From contig CAJNDS010002196.1 in assembly GCA_905221605.1 (NCBI GenBank), positions 530,450 through 594,449 on the forward strand: a stretch of 64,000 bases of DNA, in the 5' to 3' direction. The notes beneath the pieces are model-generated. The model was not told the DNA's origin and did not search any database. It was given only the letters and a program-made list of their open reading frames with translations. Positions 1-10,810 of the stretch are shown here, in pieces (the first letter of the stretch is position 1; each line of letters begins with the position of its first letter). The translations under genes were made by a program, and so were the position numbers. This DNA is from Symbiodinium natans. Lineage: Eukaryota > Sar > Dinophyceae > Suessiales > Symbiodiniaceae.

Positions 1-39
1 TGTGTACTGTAAGTTGTGACTTGTAAATCAGATCCCAAA

Positions 40-441
40 TCACGGGCGCAACCCCAAAACCTGACAGTAAAGGTGCAAGTTCTGGCCTATGGTTTGCAAA
101 GCTCGTCGCAGCTGGTCCTTGTATACATCGAGTCCTCGCAGCCATCTGTCCTTCTTGGGGTTGTGCCCGAAGAATGGTTTAGAGCCATGAGGAGTAATCA
201 TCCAAAAGGTGAGGTTTTGCAAGGTTTTGGTCGCATGGTATGTATGGTAAGGTCCAGTAGCTGTGCTTTGTAGGAAGGTGCCTGGCCCAAGCAACATCAA
301 GTCTTGATGGTGTTGAAAGTCGTGAAAAGTGGCTGAAAGCTGCATCACAAATCCATCCCACTTTGCACGGTGTAGATGCACGAATCCGATACAACAGCAC
401 TGGGAAGCCGGAACGATCCATGGGGCCGGGATGGACATCAC
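40..441 (-). pseudogene. Unassigned coding-like relic, minus strand
   Basis: An open frame of 133 codons on the minus strand has protein-like composition, with the stretches WMITPHGSKPFFG and LDVYKDQLRRAL near its C-terminal end. No domain is recognised. Third-position base use is not biased as in the clear genes of this window, which fits a decayed mobile-element or host gene fragment. A plus-strand frame over 320-445 is also open and is followed by a TTTAGGG-like block, so the strand is not certain. Confidence 0.28.
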
Positions 442-1262
442 TAGCGGGTTTGGGGTTTAGGGTTTATGCGGTGTAGGGTGGCCCTTATTGGATGGGGTCG
501 GAATAGTCGTGCTTCCTGTTATCAAGCACGGATTCTGTGGCAAACTGGCTTCGGCATGGGGTGTGTTGCTAGTGGATCAGGCATGGGCTCTCTGGTCAGC
601 TGTTCACACCGTGCGGCCCAACGCATGAGCGGTGTTGTCGGATGTTTTGCAGCTGCGACTGCTCTGTCCAGGCATGGATGCTCTGGTCCGCGGATGTGGT
701 TGGAATGGACGTTAAAGCCACGGAAATTCATTGATTATGTCCAGCAATCACAGTGGGGCAAACGGTGGCGACGGAGCCTAGTTTCAGCGTACATGTTCCG
801 GCCTGAAACTACTCTGGCTATCAAACCAAGAAACACATCCATGGACACCAATGCAGAAATCACACACCCAAGAGATCCCTCGCTCCAAATACGAGACCCG
901 AGCCAGTTTAAAGCTTTGCAACTTTGCAAAATCCAGGACTCCCCTGCCAACCATTCTGCCACGCTGAGCCCCGTGGGGGATTCGGCGATGTCCCCGTTCT
1001 CGGATCGAGGCGCTGGGGCCAAGCGATGCCATGGTTTTCAAAGTTATATGGTCGCCTCTCGAGAGTATGGTCCCTTTTGGGATTATATAGTCTCCTAATC
1101 CCATCCCCCTAATATTAAACGGGCCCCCCCCTCCCCCAATAGAAACTCGAAATGTGTTTGTATAATTAGGGGGAGGATAGGGGGAGGATTTTATCGAAAT
1201 GTCATAATTAATTAGACTTCAGGGTTACTCAAGTAATCAATAACTTAAGTGTGGTGTAAACT
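442..1262. other. No supported gene
   Basis: A 210-codon open frame (466-1098, plus) crosses this stretch but shows no motif, no splice pattern and no coding-like composition, so it is not called. A TTTAGGG-like block lies at about 448-470 and G/C runs at about 1121-1190. Confidence 0.4.
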
Positions 1263-1411
1263 GAAAGAGAGAAAGAGAAACAGAGAGAGAGAGAGAGAGA
1301 CAGAGAGACAGAGAGACAGAGAGACAGAGAGACAGAGAGACAGAGAGACAGAGAGACAGAGAGACAGAGAGACAGAGAGACAGAGAGACAGAGAGACAGA
1401 GAGACAGAGAG
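1263..1411. repeat. Octanucleotide microsatellite (CAGAGAGA)n
   Basis: An almost perfect tandem array of the 8-base unit CAGAGAGA, roughly 13 copies, preceded by a short GA run. Frames across it give low-complexity ETERQRDR-type peptides that are artefacts of the repeat. Confidence 0.95.
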
Positions 1412-1446
1412 AGTGGGACAGCTCAACTCTCGCAGCACAGCCACTC

Positions 1447-1497
1447 TAAACCCTAAGCCCTAAACCCTTAACCCTAGACCCCAAACCCTAAACCCTC
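1447..1497. repeat. Interstitial telomere-like CCCTAAA block
   Basis: Degenerate CCCTAAA/CCCTAAG/CCCCAAA units. The short stretch that follows is itself followed by GGTTTATT-type sequence and then a C run at about 1541-1554. No exon can be supported here. Confidence 0.8.
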
Positions 1498-1790
1498 TGA
1501 GGGAATCATTGGTGTTGAGGGGTTTATTGGAGGCCTGAAACCCCCCCCCCCCCCAATTCGGAATAGGGTTGAAAAGGCGGGGTCGGTTTCGGCAGAATTT
1601 TCCAGAAAGTGTTTTTATCATCAGGGTGGTCTTTAGTAAAAGGGGGAAGTGATTAAGGCGGCCCCGAATATTTAGGGTACCCAAACAGGGACCATAAAGT
1701 TATAGACTTTCTGATGGGTACCTCGTTACGTGTAGTGTGCTCCTGAGCATCCCAGCACCCCTCAATCTTGGTACGTTCACGGAGGCTTTG

Positions 1791-1797
1791 CTGCTGC

Positions 1798-1864
<67 letters not shown>

Positions 1865-1977
1865 GCTGCCGCTGCCGCTGCCGCTGCCGCTGCCGCTGCC
1901 GCTGCCGCTGCCGCTGCCGCTGCCGCTGCCGCTGCCGCTGCCGCTGCCGCTGCCGCTGCCGCTGCCGCTGCCGCTGC

Positions 1978-2047
<70 letters not shown>
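1791..2047. repeat. Three-part (CTG)n-(CCGCTG)n-(CTG)n array
   Basis: About 21 CTG units, then about 19-20 copies of the hexamer CCGCTG, then about 22 CTG units, nearly symmetrical around the centre. Further trinucleotide patches (GGCGAC, ACGACT) follow to about 2125. All six frames stay open and give poly-Q, poly-S, poly-L, poly-C or QR/LP repeats; none has flanking evidence of being translated. The array lies just upstream of the exon at 2184. Confidence 0.95.
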
Positions 2048-2050
<3 letters not shown>

Positions 2051-2183
2051 ACGACGCACGACCGGCGGCGACGGCGACGGCGGCGACGACGACGACGACT
2101 GTTACGACTACTACGACTACTAGTACACTTACTCTTACTGTTACTCTCAAAGACGGTGACTCCTACTACACCAGAACCCTAAG

Positions 2184-2300
2184 TCCGAGAGCGCCCCGTT
2201 GAAGTGCTGCGCAGGCTTTGGCTTCATGAAGATGAAGTCCATCCGCAGCCTGGGCTCCAAGCGCTCGGTGGGCTCACGCCGCGCCTCGGCTCTTATTTAG
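2184..2300 (+). CDS. Exon of an unknown basic protein, probably 3' terminal
   Basis: A CCCTAAG acceptor-like site is followed by 38 codons with strong G/C third positions, reading SESAPLKCCAGFGF then MKMKSIRSLGSKRSV and ending ASALI before TAG at 2298. The frame is coding-like in composition and is bounded on the far side by TTTAGAGG-type sequence. It may be the last exon, or the exon may end a few codons before the stop. The family is not recognised: a basic, serine-rich tail with two adjacent cysteines. Confidence 0.5.
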   Translation, partial: SESAPLKCCAGFGFMKMKSIRSLGSKRSVGSRRASALI

Positions 2301-2671
2301 AGGTTTCCGAAAATAGGGATACAAGTTTGGGTTCCCTTAGCAAGGATGATGGCAATTTGGGGAAAATTAGGGAGCAAGGATGATAGTATTTCGGGGTGTA
2401 TAATATAGGGGGACACCTATTTTGGGAAATACCCATTTCAGGTTTTTGAGTCTGCATGAAGTGATGTGAGAATCAAGGGTTTCGTGCTGCGGAAAGCAAT
2501 GAACAACGACGAAAAGCGCTCACATTCTACCGGCACTACTGGAGCATGAGTTACTATAGAATAGACTCCAAAAGATGTAGAAGTTCCGATCGGCAGCAAA
2601 AGTAGAAGATAATGACAGAAAACCTTTGCTTATCCAAAGATCTTGCTGTGGAATAACTGTCGGGTTTGAGC

Positions 2672-3060
2672 TCAGGGCACCCGTCGCGCACGGCCAAGAG
2701 CGTTGGTGACCTCTCTGTTGTCACACCCAGGCGAGAAGGGCCTCAATTCAAGTCTTACTAAAGCTAGCCGGGTGATGCTGCGAGACTTGGACCCTTTTGC
2801 CGCTTTCACCCAAATGGGCGTGGTAGCAACCCTTGGAGGCACACGAAAAGTGCCAAAAACTTCCGCCGTGGTCGGAAGCGGGTGATGATCGCGGGCATGA
2901 ATGCGAAGAAGCTGCTTGGCTGCTTCGTAGCCTTGAAAATTGCTGACAGTTGTTGGGTTCCAGGTCATAGACCTTAGTTTCACGCGGAATATCGTTCAGA
3001 CGACACTGGACCAAATCGAACCAGTGGGCAGCAGAAGCAAAGTTCGTTTGTGGGATTGGT
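2672..3060 (-). pseudogene. Frameshifted coding relic, minus strand
   Basis: Reading the minus strand from about 3060, one frame gives HWFDLVQCRLNDIPRET and VYDLEPNNC; the protein-like reading then moves to a second frame with GYEAAKQLLRIHARD and VATTPIWVKAAKG, down to 2672. Both parts look like real protein but need a frameshift at about 2945-2955 to join. No family is recognised. It is best read as a decayed copy of a gene or mobile element. Confidence 0.4.
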
Positions 3061-3899
3061 CAAGGTTTTGGATTAGGGATGTTTGAACAGTTATGTGTGC
3101 AGAGTCGCGTGTGTGGGTGCGCGCGTGTGCGGGTGTGTGGTTCTACGTGATTGCACACGCCTTTTTCCACTAGGCCAGTGGAGAATCCGGCCGATCGGCC
3201 CTCTCCAGAGGTGCTGCTGGCATTCCTTCGCACGGAGCTCAATGAATAAGGGCAATCAAGTTGGAACTTCTCAACCGCTGCAAAACACAAATCTTGCCCA
3301 TGCAGCCCCCCCCCCCCTGGAACCTCAGAACCCTTTTCGCCTTGAGATCTTGATCGCACCCCACTAAGGATCACTACAGGTAGCTAGAATGTTTACAAGT
3401 TTCTGGGCTCTACCTACAAAGACTCAACAATCAGGTGGCTTCGGCCCAGGACCAGAGGGCAAGGACCTCGAAGAGATCTTGTCTTGGACCTTGGATGACT
3501 GGGAAAGCCAATGCCTCAGATCAGGCTTCACACTCACTTGACACAATCGGTGTTTGCGTTTGGGGGGGTGCGCGCTTCTTGATGTCTGCTTCGCGGCCGC
3601 ATCTGTAGTCAGCTGTCCGGGTGATCTGAGCCGACATCCCAAGATCGACACAACTACATCCAGTGGCTCTTCCCCACGGATGAAGAAAGCGAGGCTTTCC
3701 CGCACTTAGGCCCCAAGTTGGTGGGCAGAGGGGTACCGGGCACATATTCATCACCTACACTCATGAAGAGTCAAGAGTCCGCTGCGCCTCGATCTGTCCA
3801 TCTTTGCTTCAACACTGGGCGGATTTTACCTGTCCGGGCCTTGTACCACTGTACTTGTTCACGATCGACCATCGTCAGAAGAATCCTGAAATGTTGCTC

Positions 3900-3931
3900 T
3901 TTTTTTTTTTTTTTTTTTTGGGGGGGGGGGG
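3900..3931. repeat. Homopolymer T20-G12
   Basis: A run of about 20 T followed at once by 12 G. Confidence 0.9.
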
Positions 3932-4037
3932 TGTGCATGCCCACGCGAGTTGAAAGCTTAATACGTCGTTCATACAAGTCAGAAAGCTGTGGGCCGTATG
4001 CTTGAGGACTATTACCCCCTGCCCCCTTTATGATCCA

Positions 4038-4072
4038 TAAACCCTAAACCCTAAACCCTAAACCCTCTAGAA
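4038..4072. repeat. CCCTAAA block upstream of an exon
   Basis: Four near-perfect CCCTAAA units end about 25 bases before the acceptor-like GCGCAG at 4091-4096. The matching G-rich TTAGGG/TTTAGG sequence lies just after the exon, at about 4221-4320. Confidence 0.85.
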
Positions 4073-4096
4073 CCCTGAAACCCCAACTGCGCAGAC

Positions 4097-4770
4097 TGGG
4101 AGACAAAGGAGTATCATCCTGAAGCTCCAGTGCTGACGCCGGAGGTTCAGGAGGAGATGCTGGTTGACCCAGCAGCTCTTTTGTCAGCATTCGGCGCGGC
4201 TTGCGGCTTCTTAATGGGCGTTTAGATGGATTTATGGGGTTTTCTTAGGGATCTATAGGGCTTGGGAGGGGTTTTTGAGGGCTTAGGGCGTTTAGGTGTT
4301 GGGGGTTTGTGTCTTGGGGAGAGGTTAAGGAAGTGATGCTCAGTGAGGCCCATCAAGGCCGCGGTGTTGGCTCTGGCTCTTTCTGTGGAATTCAGGGAGC
4401 GGCCCTGAACCCATCTGAACCTCCGGGCCTTGTTCTACGTACAGAAGCTCATATAGTTCATCAAACTCCGAGTCCCCACATTTGCCGAGGTTGAGGACAG
4501 CTTGATCCGGTCCTTGGAGAAGTTCATGCAGCTCGGGCCGGCTTGAACTCTTGAGTGCTTGCAGGCATGCTTACGTTCCCGAACCACAGGTAGGAAGCGG
4601 CACTTTCGGGATCTTTCGCCCAAGGAAGTTTCTTGGCCTGGAAGTCAGCTACGAAGCAGAAGCTGGAGCTGCGGATGGGCCCCAAGAGGAGATGCTGGCC
4701 TCTTTGAGCACGCTCAGCGGCCACAGTGACGGCGAGAGGAGCCCACAAACACCAAGCGAGACTTGGACAG
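4097..4770 (+). CDS. Unknown gene, three exons read
   Basis: Exon A (about 4097-4219) reads DWETKEYHPEAPVLTPEV, then EEMLVDPAALLSAFGAACGF. Exon B (4490-4540) reads VEDSLIRSLEKFMQLGP. Exon C (4626-4770) reads KFLGLEVSYEAEAGAADG and ends SPQTPSETWTG at a GT donor. The join B to C keeps the frame only if the intron starts with GGC or one shared G is dropped; an ordinary GC-AG join runs into a stop before the exon C donor. The protein is acidic, with a short hydrophobic LLSAFGAACGFL patch. No family is recognised. Earlier exons (perhaps 2184-2300) and later ones (perhaps 5180-5306) may belong to it. Confidence 0.5.
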
Positions 4771-5179
4771 GTTGCGCAGTAGGGCCCAGCAGGGGTGTCG
4801 ATGGGAAGGGACCCGCGAATCTAGACTCCAGCGAACAGATGTTCGTTTTCATGCATCGCTTCGCACATGCAAACCACCCATCGCTAGAATCACGTTCAAA
4901 GCCGGAGCTCACGATCCTTCTTGTTTGCCATCTCGCTGCTTGGGTCATCACAAAATGTCTGGTATGATTCATTTAGTGTCACCTCCCCCCCGATTAAAGG
5001 AAGGAGGCTGTGGCTTGGCATGTGTGAATGTGTGAATGTCTCTTTTGTTTCGGGGATGCAACAGTCGTCACGGCGAAAACAACGCTTCGCCCCCAGCCTC
5101 ACCCTCCTGTCCGCATCCCTTTGTTAGCTTTCCTCACCCGGCTGTCACGTTATGTCACGTTCAGTCCGTCAAGCAGCTA

Positions 5180-5306
5180 GGGTCCTGCTCCGTCGTCGCA
5201 AAGATGCAGCAGTTGAGCCAACAAACGTCCCTGGTGTTCTGGTCCCCGATGGCTCGGCGACTGCTCTGGAAGATGTTGGAAGTGCTTACATTGACATAGA
5301 AAACGG
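5180..5306 (+). CDS. Candidate exon, unknown protein
   Basis: After a CAAGCAG acceptor-like site the frame reads ARVLLRRRKDAAVEPTNVPG and SATALEDVGSAYIDIEN, ending at a GTGATA donor. The composition is charged and coding-like. It could be a later exon of the gene at 4097-4770. A second frame is also open, so this is tentative. Another possible 27-base exon (SPEDVAARK) with an AG before it and GTAAGC after it lies at 5491-5517. Confidence 0.35.
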
Positions 5307-5639
5307 TGATAAACGGTCTTGGGCTTTTGATAAGAGAGGTTACCATACCTCATAATTTTCAGTAGGCAACAGCTGCTGTAGGGGTATGGGCTGGTTGCAG
5401 GAATTGTGACCACAAGCTGACCCACCTTGGTAGCGTCTCCATTTGTAACTCAACATAACATGCACAGTATGCTTTTTTGCATGACTGCAGTCGCCCGAGG
5501 ACGTGGCGGCACGCAAAGTAAGCGTGAAAGTGAAGAAAGCATCGACTTTTCGCTCAAGGCGAATCGATTGCTGGGACTCTTAGCTGCACAGGGCATCTTT
5601 TGCCTATTTTTGCCTGTAACTGTAGCTCATTTCAGCAAA

Positions 5640-6250
5640 TGACAGGGCAGCCCTAAGCAACCTCCATAGGACCTCAAACTCAGACCACACAAAAAGGCCC
5701 GAGACAGAGAGGGGTCGAGCGGAGAGGGCGGTGCCACTGGTTTGTGGTGAGGTACTCTGGGATACCTCACTACGAACTCTTGATTTAGAATGGAAGTCCA
5801 GTCCCCGGAAAGTACACCTCCACGGGGTCGGCGTTCCAGCGCTGGGGTCTGCAAAGATCATTTTGCTGTTTGTTATTTGAGATGGAGACAGACGACCCCT
5901 CCCCCCCCCCCCCCGCCCCGCGAGCACGGGATACTACAACCAAAAGGGGGTTATTACAACGAAAAACCGGGATGTCACAACTGCTGCTGGTTTGAAGGCA
6001 AACCAGAAATCGTGATACCACAACCCCTTATTCAGGTTACAAGTTACCAACATTGCCAACCAGAGTTGGGGTCCCAACAGAACACCAAGCAAATTTGAAA
6101 ACATCTTCAATTGTGATATCTCTCATTTGCTTGGATCCTCTCCTCCCTGGGCTGTCTAAACCCTATCAGCACTGCGCGTTGAGTAACAAATGCCTAGAGG
6201 CAAAGCATAGCTGCGGATTTTGCAGAGAGCGCTCGATGCCACAAGAGGCT
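5640..6250. other. No supported gene
   Basis: Short open frames in several phases and a C run at about 5902-5914. Nothing shows a motif or a splice pattern. Confidence 0.4.
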
Positions 6251-6660
6251 TTCGTTTCTCGTTGATGTTACATGTGATTGCCCAGTGATTTTGTGGTTTT
6301 CTTATGACTTTTATGTGTTGTGGGCAACAGAAATCCCTACACCAGGAGCTTGCATTTCTGCAACATTGATTGTTTTCACATGTTACGCAGTAAGTTCATG
6401 GTTTTCTCCGGATGATTAGTAGGTGTTCCGGGCCACAGAATTCCCTTCACCAGGAGCTTGTAAAATTGAGTTTATTTCGTTTCTGCAACGCTCATTGATT
6501 CTACATGTGGTTGCTCAGTGATTTCGTGGTTTCCTCATGACTTCTATGAGTTGTGGGCCGCACCAAGAGCTTGTAGAAACAAGTTTACTTCGTTTCCGCG
6601 ACATTGATTGCTTTCATATGCGATTGCCCAATGATTTCGCGGTTTTCTCTTGATTTCTAT
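6251..6660. repeat. Four degenerate tandem copies of a ~105-130 bp unit
   Basis: The signature CATTGATTnnnTnCATGTG, followed by a GATTTCGTGGTTTTCTC-like segment and CACCAGGAGCTTG, recurs from about 6261, 6364, 6493 and 6602. Spacing is 103, 129 and 109 bases, with partial deletions between copies. It lies in an otherwise gene-poor stretch and has no coding signal. Confidence 0.75.
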
Positions 6661-7081
6661 CTCTCACCTGTTGGAAAAAATCAACAATAGACAGGCGCAC
6701 CCTGAGGGGGTCGCCAAACTCTGCAGCCATTCGCATGAGCCAGAATGGCCTCCGGTTGCAATATCCACCAACATGCAAGGCACTGGTTGGGCTATTCGCG
6801 TTCTCAGGCCTCCTCAGTTGTGAAAACCACCTTCATGGTGTTGGCATCCTCCAACTCTGGTTGTGTTATCCTTTAATTCCCCCCCCCCCCCTCCCGGTCC
6901 GCCAACTTCTTTGTCGCCTGGCACGCACTTTTCCACGAGGGTCCCATGTTGTGGTTGGATCCCAGCAAACGTCTGTAACTGAGCTCTCTGGCCGTTGCCT
7001 CTCCCACGTGCGTTTCTGATTCTGATGTTTAGGCCCCCTGTTCCTGGCGATTTACACGAGCGCGCACGAAGACCATTCCAC

Positions 7082-7204
7082 ATGATGCAAACTGCTATCG
7101 CCCTGGCATTGGCAGTCTGCGGTCGCTTCAGCCGACAGGTTGGCAGCACAGACATATTTCGCAGCAGACCCCAGTACAACCCTACCCAGATCCTTCTAGT
7201 TTGA
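7082..7204 (+). CDS. Possible short exon with a signal-peptide-like start
   Basis: ATG at 7085 (or 7082) opens MMQTAIALALAVCGRFSRQ, a hydrophobic N-terminus, and the frame closes after 40 codons. There is no homology or splice evidence. It could be the first exon of a secreted protein or chance. Confidence 0.18.
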   Translation: MMQTAIALALAVCGRFSRQVGSTDIFRSRPQYNPTQILLV

Positions 7205-7673
7205 GCCCCTCCTCATGACCTTCAACTCGCTCTGGCGCTCAGGGAGCAATCTGGGTGATCAGAGCCAGACTTCCGTAGAGGATAGCATTCCACGTGGATT
7301 GGCCTTGCGAAAGCGAGCATGGGGCTGTCGAAAGAAGCAAGAGAACGTGTGTGTTGAGAGTGCTCCTCTTTCACGTAGTGTGCTGCGATGTGTTCGGACA
7401 CCCATGCTTTTTGGCATGTTGAGCAGCAAAGGTCGTGAATTGCCCCGAGGGCAATCACAATTGGTTTCGCATCTCTCGAGTCTTAGTGAGCTTGAGACTT
7501 CTGGGGCTGCTGGATGAGGCGCACCGTTGTTGGTCGTTCCGAGCAAAGGATAATGATGTGAGACTTGCCCCGGAGACTGGCCGAGTTCACTTCGGCTTAT
7601 CCTGGTACTACGTAGTAGAAGGGGAGCCCTCCGCCCGACAGACCCTAAAACCCTAACCCGCATCGCGCGCCAG

Positions 7674-7784
7674 GCGGAGGCTTTTTACCTCTGCCTCGAG
7701 CAGATGTGGGCTGATGGTGACCTACCCGGCTTCGCAGTCCACTCCATGTGGCCAAGCTTTTTTAAAGGGCTTATTGGGTTTTAA
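7674..7784 (+). CDS. Exon of an unknown gene, bracketed by telomere-like repeats
   Basis: A degenerate CCCTAAAACCCTAA block ends about 15 bases before the CGCCAG acceptor. The frame then reads AEAFYLCLEQMWADGDLPGF and AVHSMWPSFFKG, and the DNA turns into TTATTGGGTTTTAAGTTTTAGGGG. The coding part probably ends near 7770, before the in-frame TAA at 7782. Family unknown. Confidence 0.5.
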   Translation, partial: AEAFYLCLEQMWADGDLPGFAVHSMWPSFFKGLIGF

Positions 7785-7799
7785 GTTTTAGGGGCGGGG

Positions 7800-9560
7800 T
7801 TCTTCCATGGAATGTATGCCGCGGGTTACGGTACTGTGACAATTGTAGCGGGGGAAGATTTCAGGTCAACATGGGCACTAAACATAGACTATCTGCACTT
7901 GGTTGTGTGTTTAGGGAGCCGTGTTCAAAGTACCTCATCAGGGAACATGTGTGGACTCCTCCTTTGACAAACTACTATTGATCTATGGGTCACATCTGTG
8001 GGAGGATGTAAGAGCCGAGGACGACCCGTCTGCATGGCCCGTGAACACAAAACCTCAAAGCAGAGCGATTCAATGCCACGAATGAAGAGCTAGACGTTGA
8101 GCTGAGTGCGCCACATTCAGGTCGAGGGGCTTACAGTGGCTTACAGTATATTGCAGGTGTCCGGCAATCACACTTGGCCTTGAACGCTGCCCAGGCGAAT
8201 ATGGCGCGAGTGCGCTGGCTTAGAAAGCCGACCCCTGCCAAAGCGGCGCAAACGCAAGCGGGGCCCTTGTGCCTGTGTCATTTCTTAAGCTGGGACGTAT
8301 CCAATGCCACTCATCGCCATCGTTGTTTTGGACTCAAGAGGCAGCAGAAATGCAGTCTCGATCAGCTCTTTGGGCAGGGAACGAACCCTAAGCCCCATAA
8401 GCGTGGAAGTTCGGCAACCCAAACTGAGCAGTTTGTTCAAGAGTATAGCCTTGCGCAAAGATTTCGGGGATCCTTCGGCCCACGCTCGGCGCTCTGAAGT
8501 GGTGTCCCGGCACTTCTGCTGAAGGCAGCATACATGCACAAAGGGCCAGAGCTTTAGGAGCACGCTGATTTCCGAGGCCTTGGTAGGCACCTTCACCCAA
8601 GTAAGGCTTACTCAACACGCCAGCCCAGCTCAGGCAATCAAGCAAGCAGGGACGGGAATATGTGATGCCGTTTCCATAATGATAAATGCACATGCATACT
8701 CTCAGCCATGGTCCAGCCAATGTAGCTAGTACGGCCGAGCTTAATTTCCTCAAGCAGCAGGCGTGCAATGCAGACAGGAACCTTCAACCTGCAAGAAGCA
8801 TCGAGATCGAAGCCCTGGTCCTTATAGGTGCAGCTCGAGCGATCACAAGGCTGCGTGGCCAGGTTGGGACCAAGGATCCGAAGTTTGGCGGTCATTGACG
8901 TTGAGCACGCGTGAACTGAGCCAAGGATCCAAAGTTTTGGCCCCAACTGGTGAGCTGCTGACTCCCGCCTGCGCGGCAGCAGTACAGTCCAGTCACCCAA
9001 GACGGATTCTAGGGAAGAGAGGGCGCTTGAGGTTTTTAAGTGTGGCTTTGGTGTGGCCACCTGTAGAGTCGAACTTGGTTTCACGTCCTACTCCTACGTG
9101 GGATGCCAGTGTTAGCAAGGTACACCTTTAGATGTGTTGTATGAAGTTTTGTTGAAACCACCATAAAGGAATTTTGGGTATGCTCTGACCTTGATATTGC
9201 ATACAGGGTTCGACGACATCAAAGATAGAGGGACAACAGATTCGTGCATGGGTTTTGGTGCCAACGACATCATGGAACACAACTGAGGAAGCTTGGGAGA
9301 GTGGCGTGGAGTTGTTATTTCAATTAAAGGCCGGCACAGGCTTGACGTTTCACCGCTCGTGGTTAAGTCGATTTGCTATAGGACATGCAGGGTATCCCTC
9401 CAGGCGTTACTGACAGCACGATCTCCCCCACAATCAGCATCAAATTTCCGCCCGTTTCCGATTTCTTGGCGTAGGCCCGGAGGTGTAGCGACCCATTGTG
9501 TGGTTTTCTGTCACAGAACCAGAATCTCCCCCAAACCCTCAAGCCTGAGCCCAAAACCAG
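7800..9560. other. No confident gene; competing open frames on both strands
   Basis: Between 8174 and 9131 several frames are open on both strands, the longest being 148 codons (8638-9084, minus) and 122 codons (8763-9131, plus). Some peptides look protein-like (plus strand 8686-8898, for example ELNFLKQQACNADRNLQ), but no splice signals or motifs decide between them. Confidence 0.35.
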
Positions 9561-9564
9561 AAGT

Positions 9565-9604
9565 AAACCCTAAACCCTAAACCCTAAACCCTAAACCCTA
9601 AACC
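9565..9604. repeat. (CCCTAAA)5-6 block
   Basis: Perfect tandem CCCTAAA units directly upstream of a candidate exon (about 9616-9717), whose other side is a TTTAGGG block. Confidence 0.9.
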
Positions 9605-9615
9605 GCTCCAAGCTG

Positions 9616-10278
9616 TGCCTCTGCGAGCTTGTTCAAAGCTGAAGCGCGGCTTTGTGAACGTGAGCGTCGGCGTCGGCCACGTTTCAAACGGCCGCACAGG
9701 GTGTGACGACATGTCTCCAACGGGTTTAGGGTTTAGGGTTTAGGGTTTAGCGGTTAGGGGTTAGGGGTTAGGGGTGTGGGTTCAAGAAGTAGGCAAACCT
9801 GAACCTCAACACAGTTTCACAAGCTGGGGCTTAGGATGAAAGTGGACACCCCTCGCACAAACGGATCAAGGTGCTTGCGCCAAGAGGTTTGAACGGACAG
9901 CCGGGGGCTCTTGGCTCAGTGCAGCGACTGCTGAGGTTTGATTTTAGGGTTCGGGGCTTGGGGGTTAGGATTGGTGGTCTTACTCCTTGTGAAGCAAAGA
10001 CAAGTGGTTAAAAAATGACGTCTCCTAGCAGCGCAAGCCTTATCAAAAATCGCATGATCAACCCGGAAATCTAAGGCCCTAAACCAATTCTCTCATGGAC
10101 TGACAGTTCACAGCTCCAGATCCAAAGTGCGCAACCCTAAGCCCAAAAAGCCCGGGACAAGAACTTCACTCCGACCACTCGACTTCCCAGCCTCGAAATC
10201 TGAGGCTGACCCAAATGTCTTGACAAGACTTTCGACCTTGCAACGAAATCCCTGCGAAAGCTCGGTCGAAACTCTCTA
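9616..10278 (+). CDS. Unknown gene, three candidate exons
   Basis: Exon 1 (about 9616-9717) sits exactly between the CCCTAAA and TTTAGGG blocks; one frame reads VPLRACSKLKRGFVNV and ends GCDDMSPT, but a second frame (Arg-rich) is also open. Exon 2 (9835-9934) follows a CTTAG acceptor and reads DESGHPSHKRIKVLAPRG, then LNGQPGALGSVQRLLR, ending at GTTTGATTTTAGGG. A candidate terminal exon (about 10165-10278) reads TSLRPLDFPASKSEADPNVL and ends PCESSVETL before TAG. The protein would be basic with no recognised domain. That the exons belong together is inferred from order and strand only. Confidence 0.4.
9718..9772. repeat. TTTAGGG block at the start of an intron
   Basis: Three to four perfect TTTAGGG units and degenerate TTAGGGG units lie directly after the exon edge at 9717. 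Confidence 0.9.
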
Positions 10279-10492
10279 GAAGTTGACCAATGCCAAGGTC
10301 ACACACATCGGGAATGGTGTGCGGCACTCAGCATTATTCCTCGTTCAATAATGTAATACTTTGCTAATAGAGTAATGTAAGAAGAGATGTTGCCGCTGTC
10401 AGGCTGAACCTTTCGACGGTTCGGGTGGAGAAGCCGTTCGAGAAAGAGTTGAAACGTACAGCAGCATCTTGATGCTGCATAGTCTAAGCACA

Positions 10493-10566
10493 TATATATA
10501 TATACACTCGCATATATTTATTTGTTTATTTATTTACATATATATATATATACATATATATATAAG
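10493..10566. repeat. AT-rich microsatellite (TA)n
   Basis: TATATATA and ATTTATTTATTT runs within an AT-rich patch (about 10300-10640) with no coding signal. Confidence 0.9.
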
Positions 10567-10654
10567 AATACCACAATACAACAATGTAGTACTATACTAA
10601 TAGAGTAACATATAAGATATGTGGCCATAACACTCGCAGCTAAAACGCTCAGAG

Positions 10655-10810
10655 TCTGGTTCTGTCTAGCATCCGGGCGCCATGTGTAGCCAGGACACTC
10701 CAGGGCCACCACTCTCACAAGAAGTCCACGCACTGGGAACCCTGAAGCCGTCGCCGAGGTGGTTGTCCACTTGAAGGCTGAAGTCTCCCACGACAGCGCC
10801 TGGATCTTAC
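10655..10810 (-). pseudogene. AP-endonuclease-like relic, probably from a LINE element
   Basis: On the minus strand one frame reads DPGAVVGDFSLQVDNHLGDG, then FRVPSAWTSCESGG. The core VVGDFS resembles the VVGDFN metal-binding motif of endonuclease/exonuclease/phosphatase proteins of non-LTR retrotransposons, with S in place of N. The upstream part (QSKFWEARAR) is in a different frame. No reverse transcriptase is visible nearby. It is read as a short, inactive remnant; the motif match is modest. Confidence 0.35.

Noticed and set aside
1653-2202. Long open frames (119-165 codons) through the CTG array giving poly-Q, poly-S, poly-C or poly-L proteins
   Set aside because: Every frame on both strands is open because the repeat lacks stop codons; nothing outside the repeat supports any of them.
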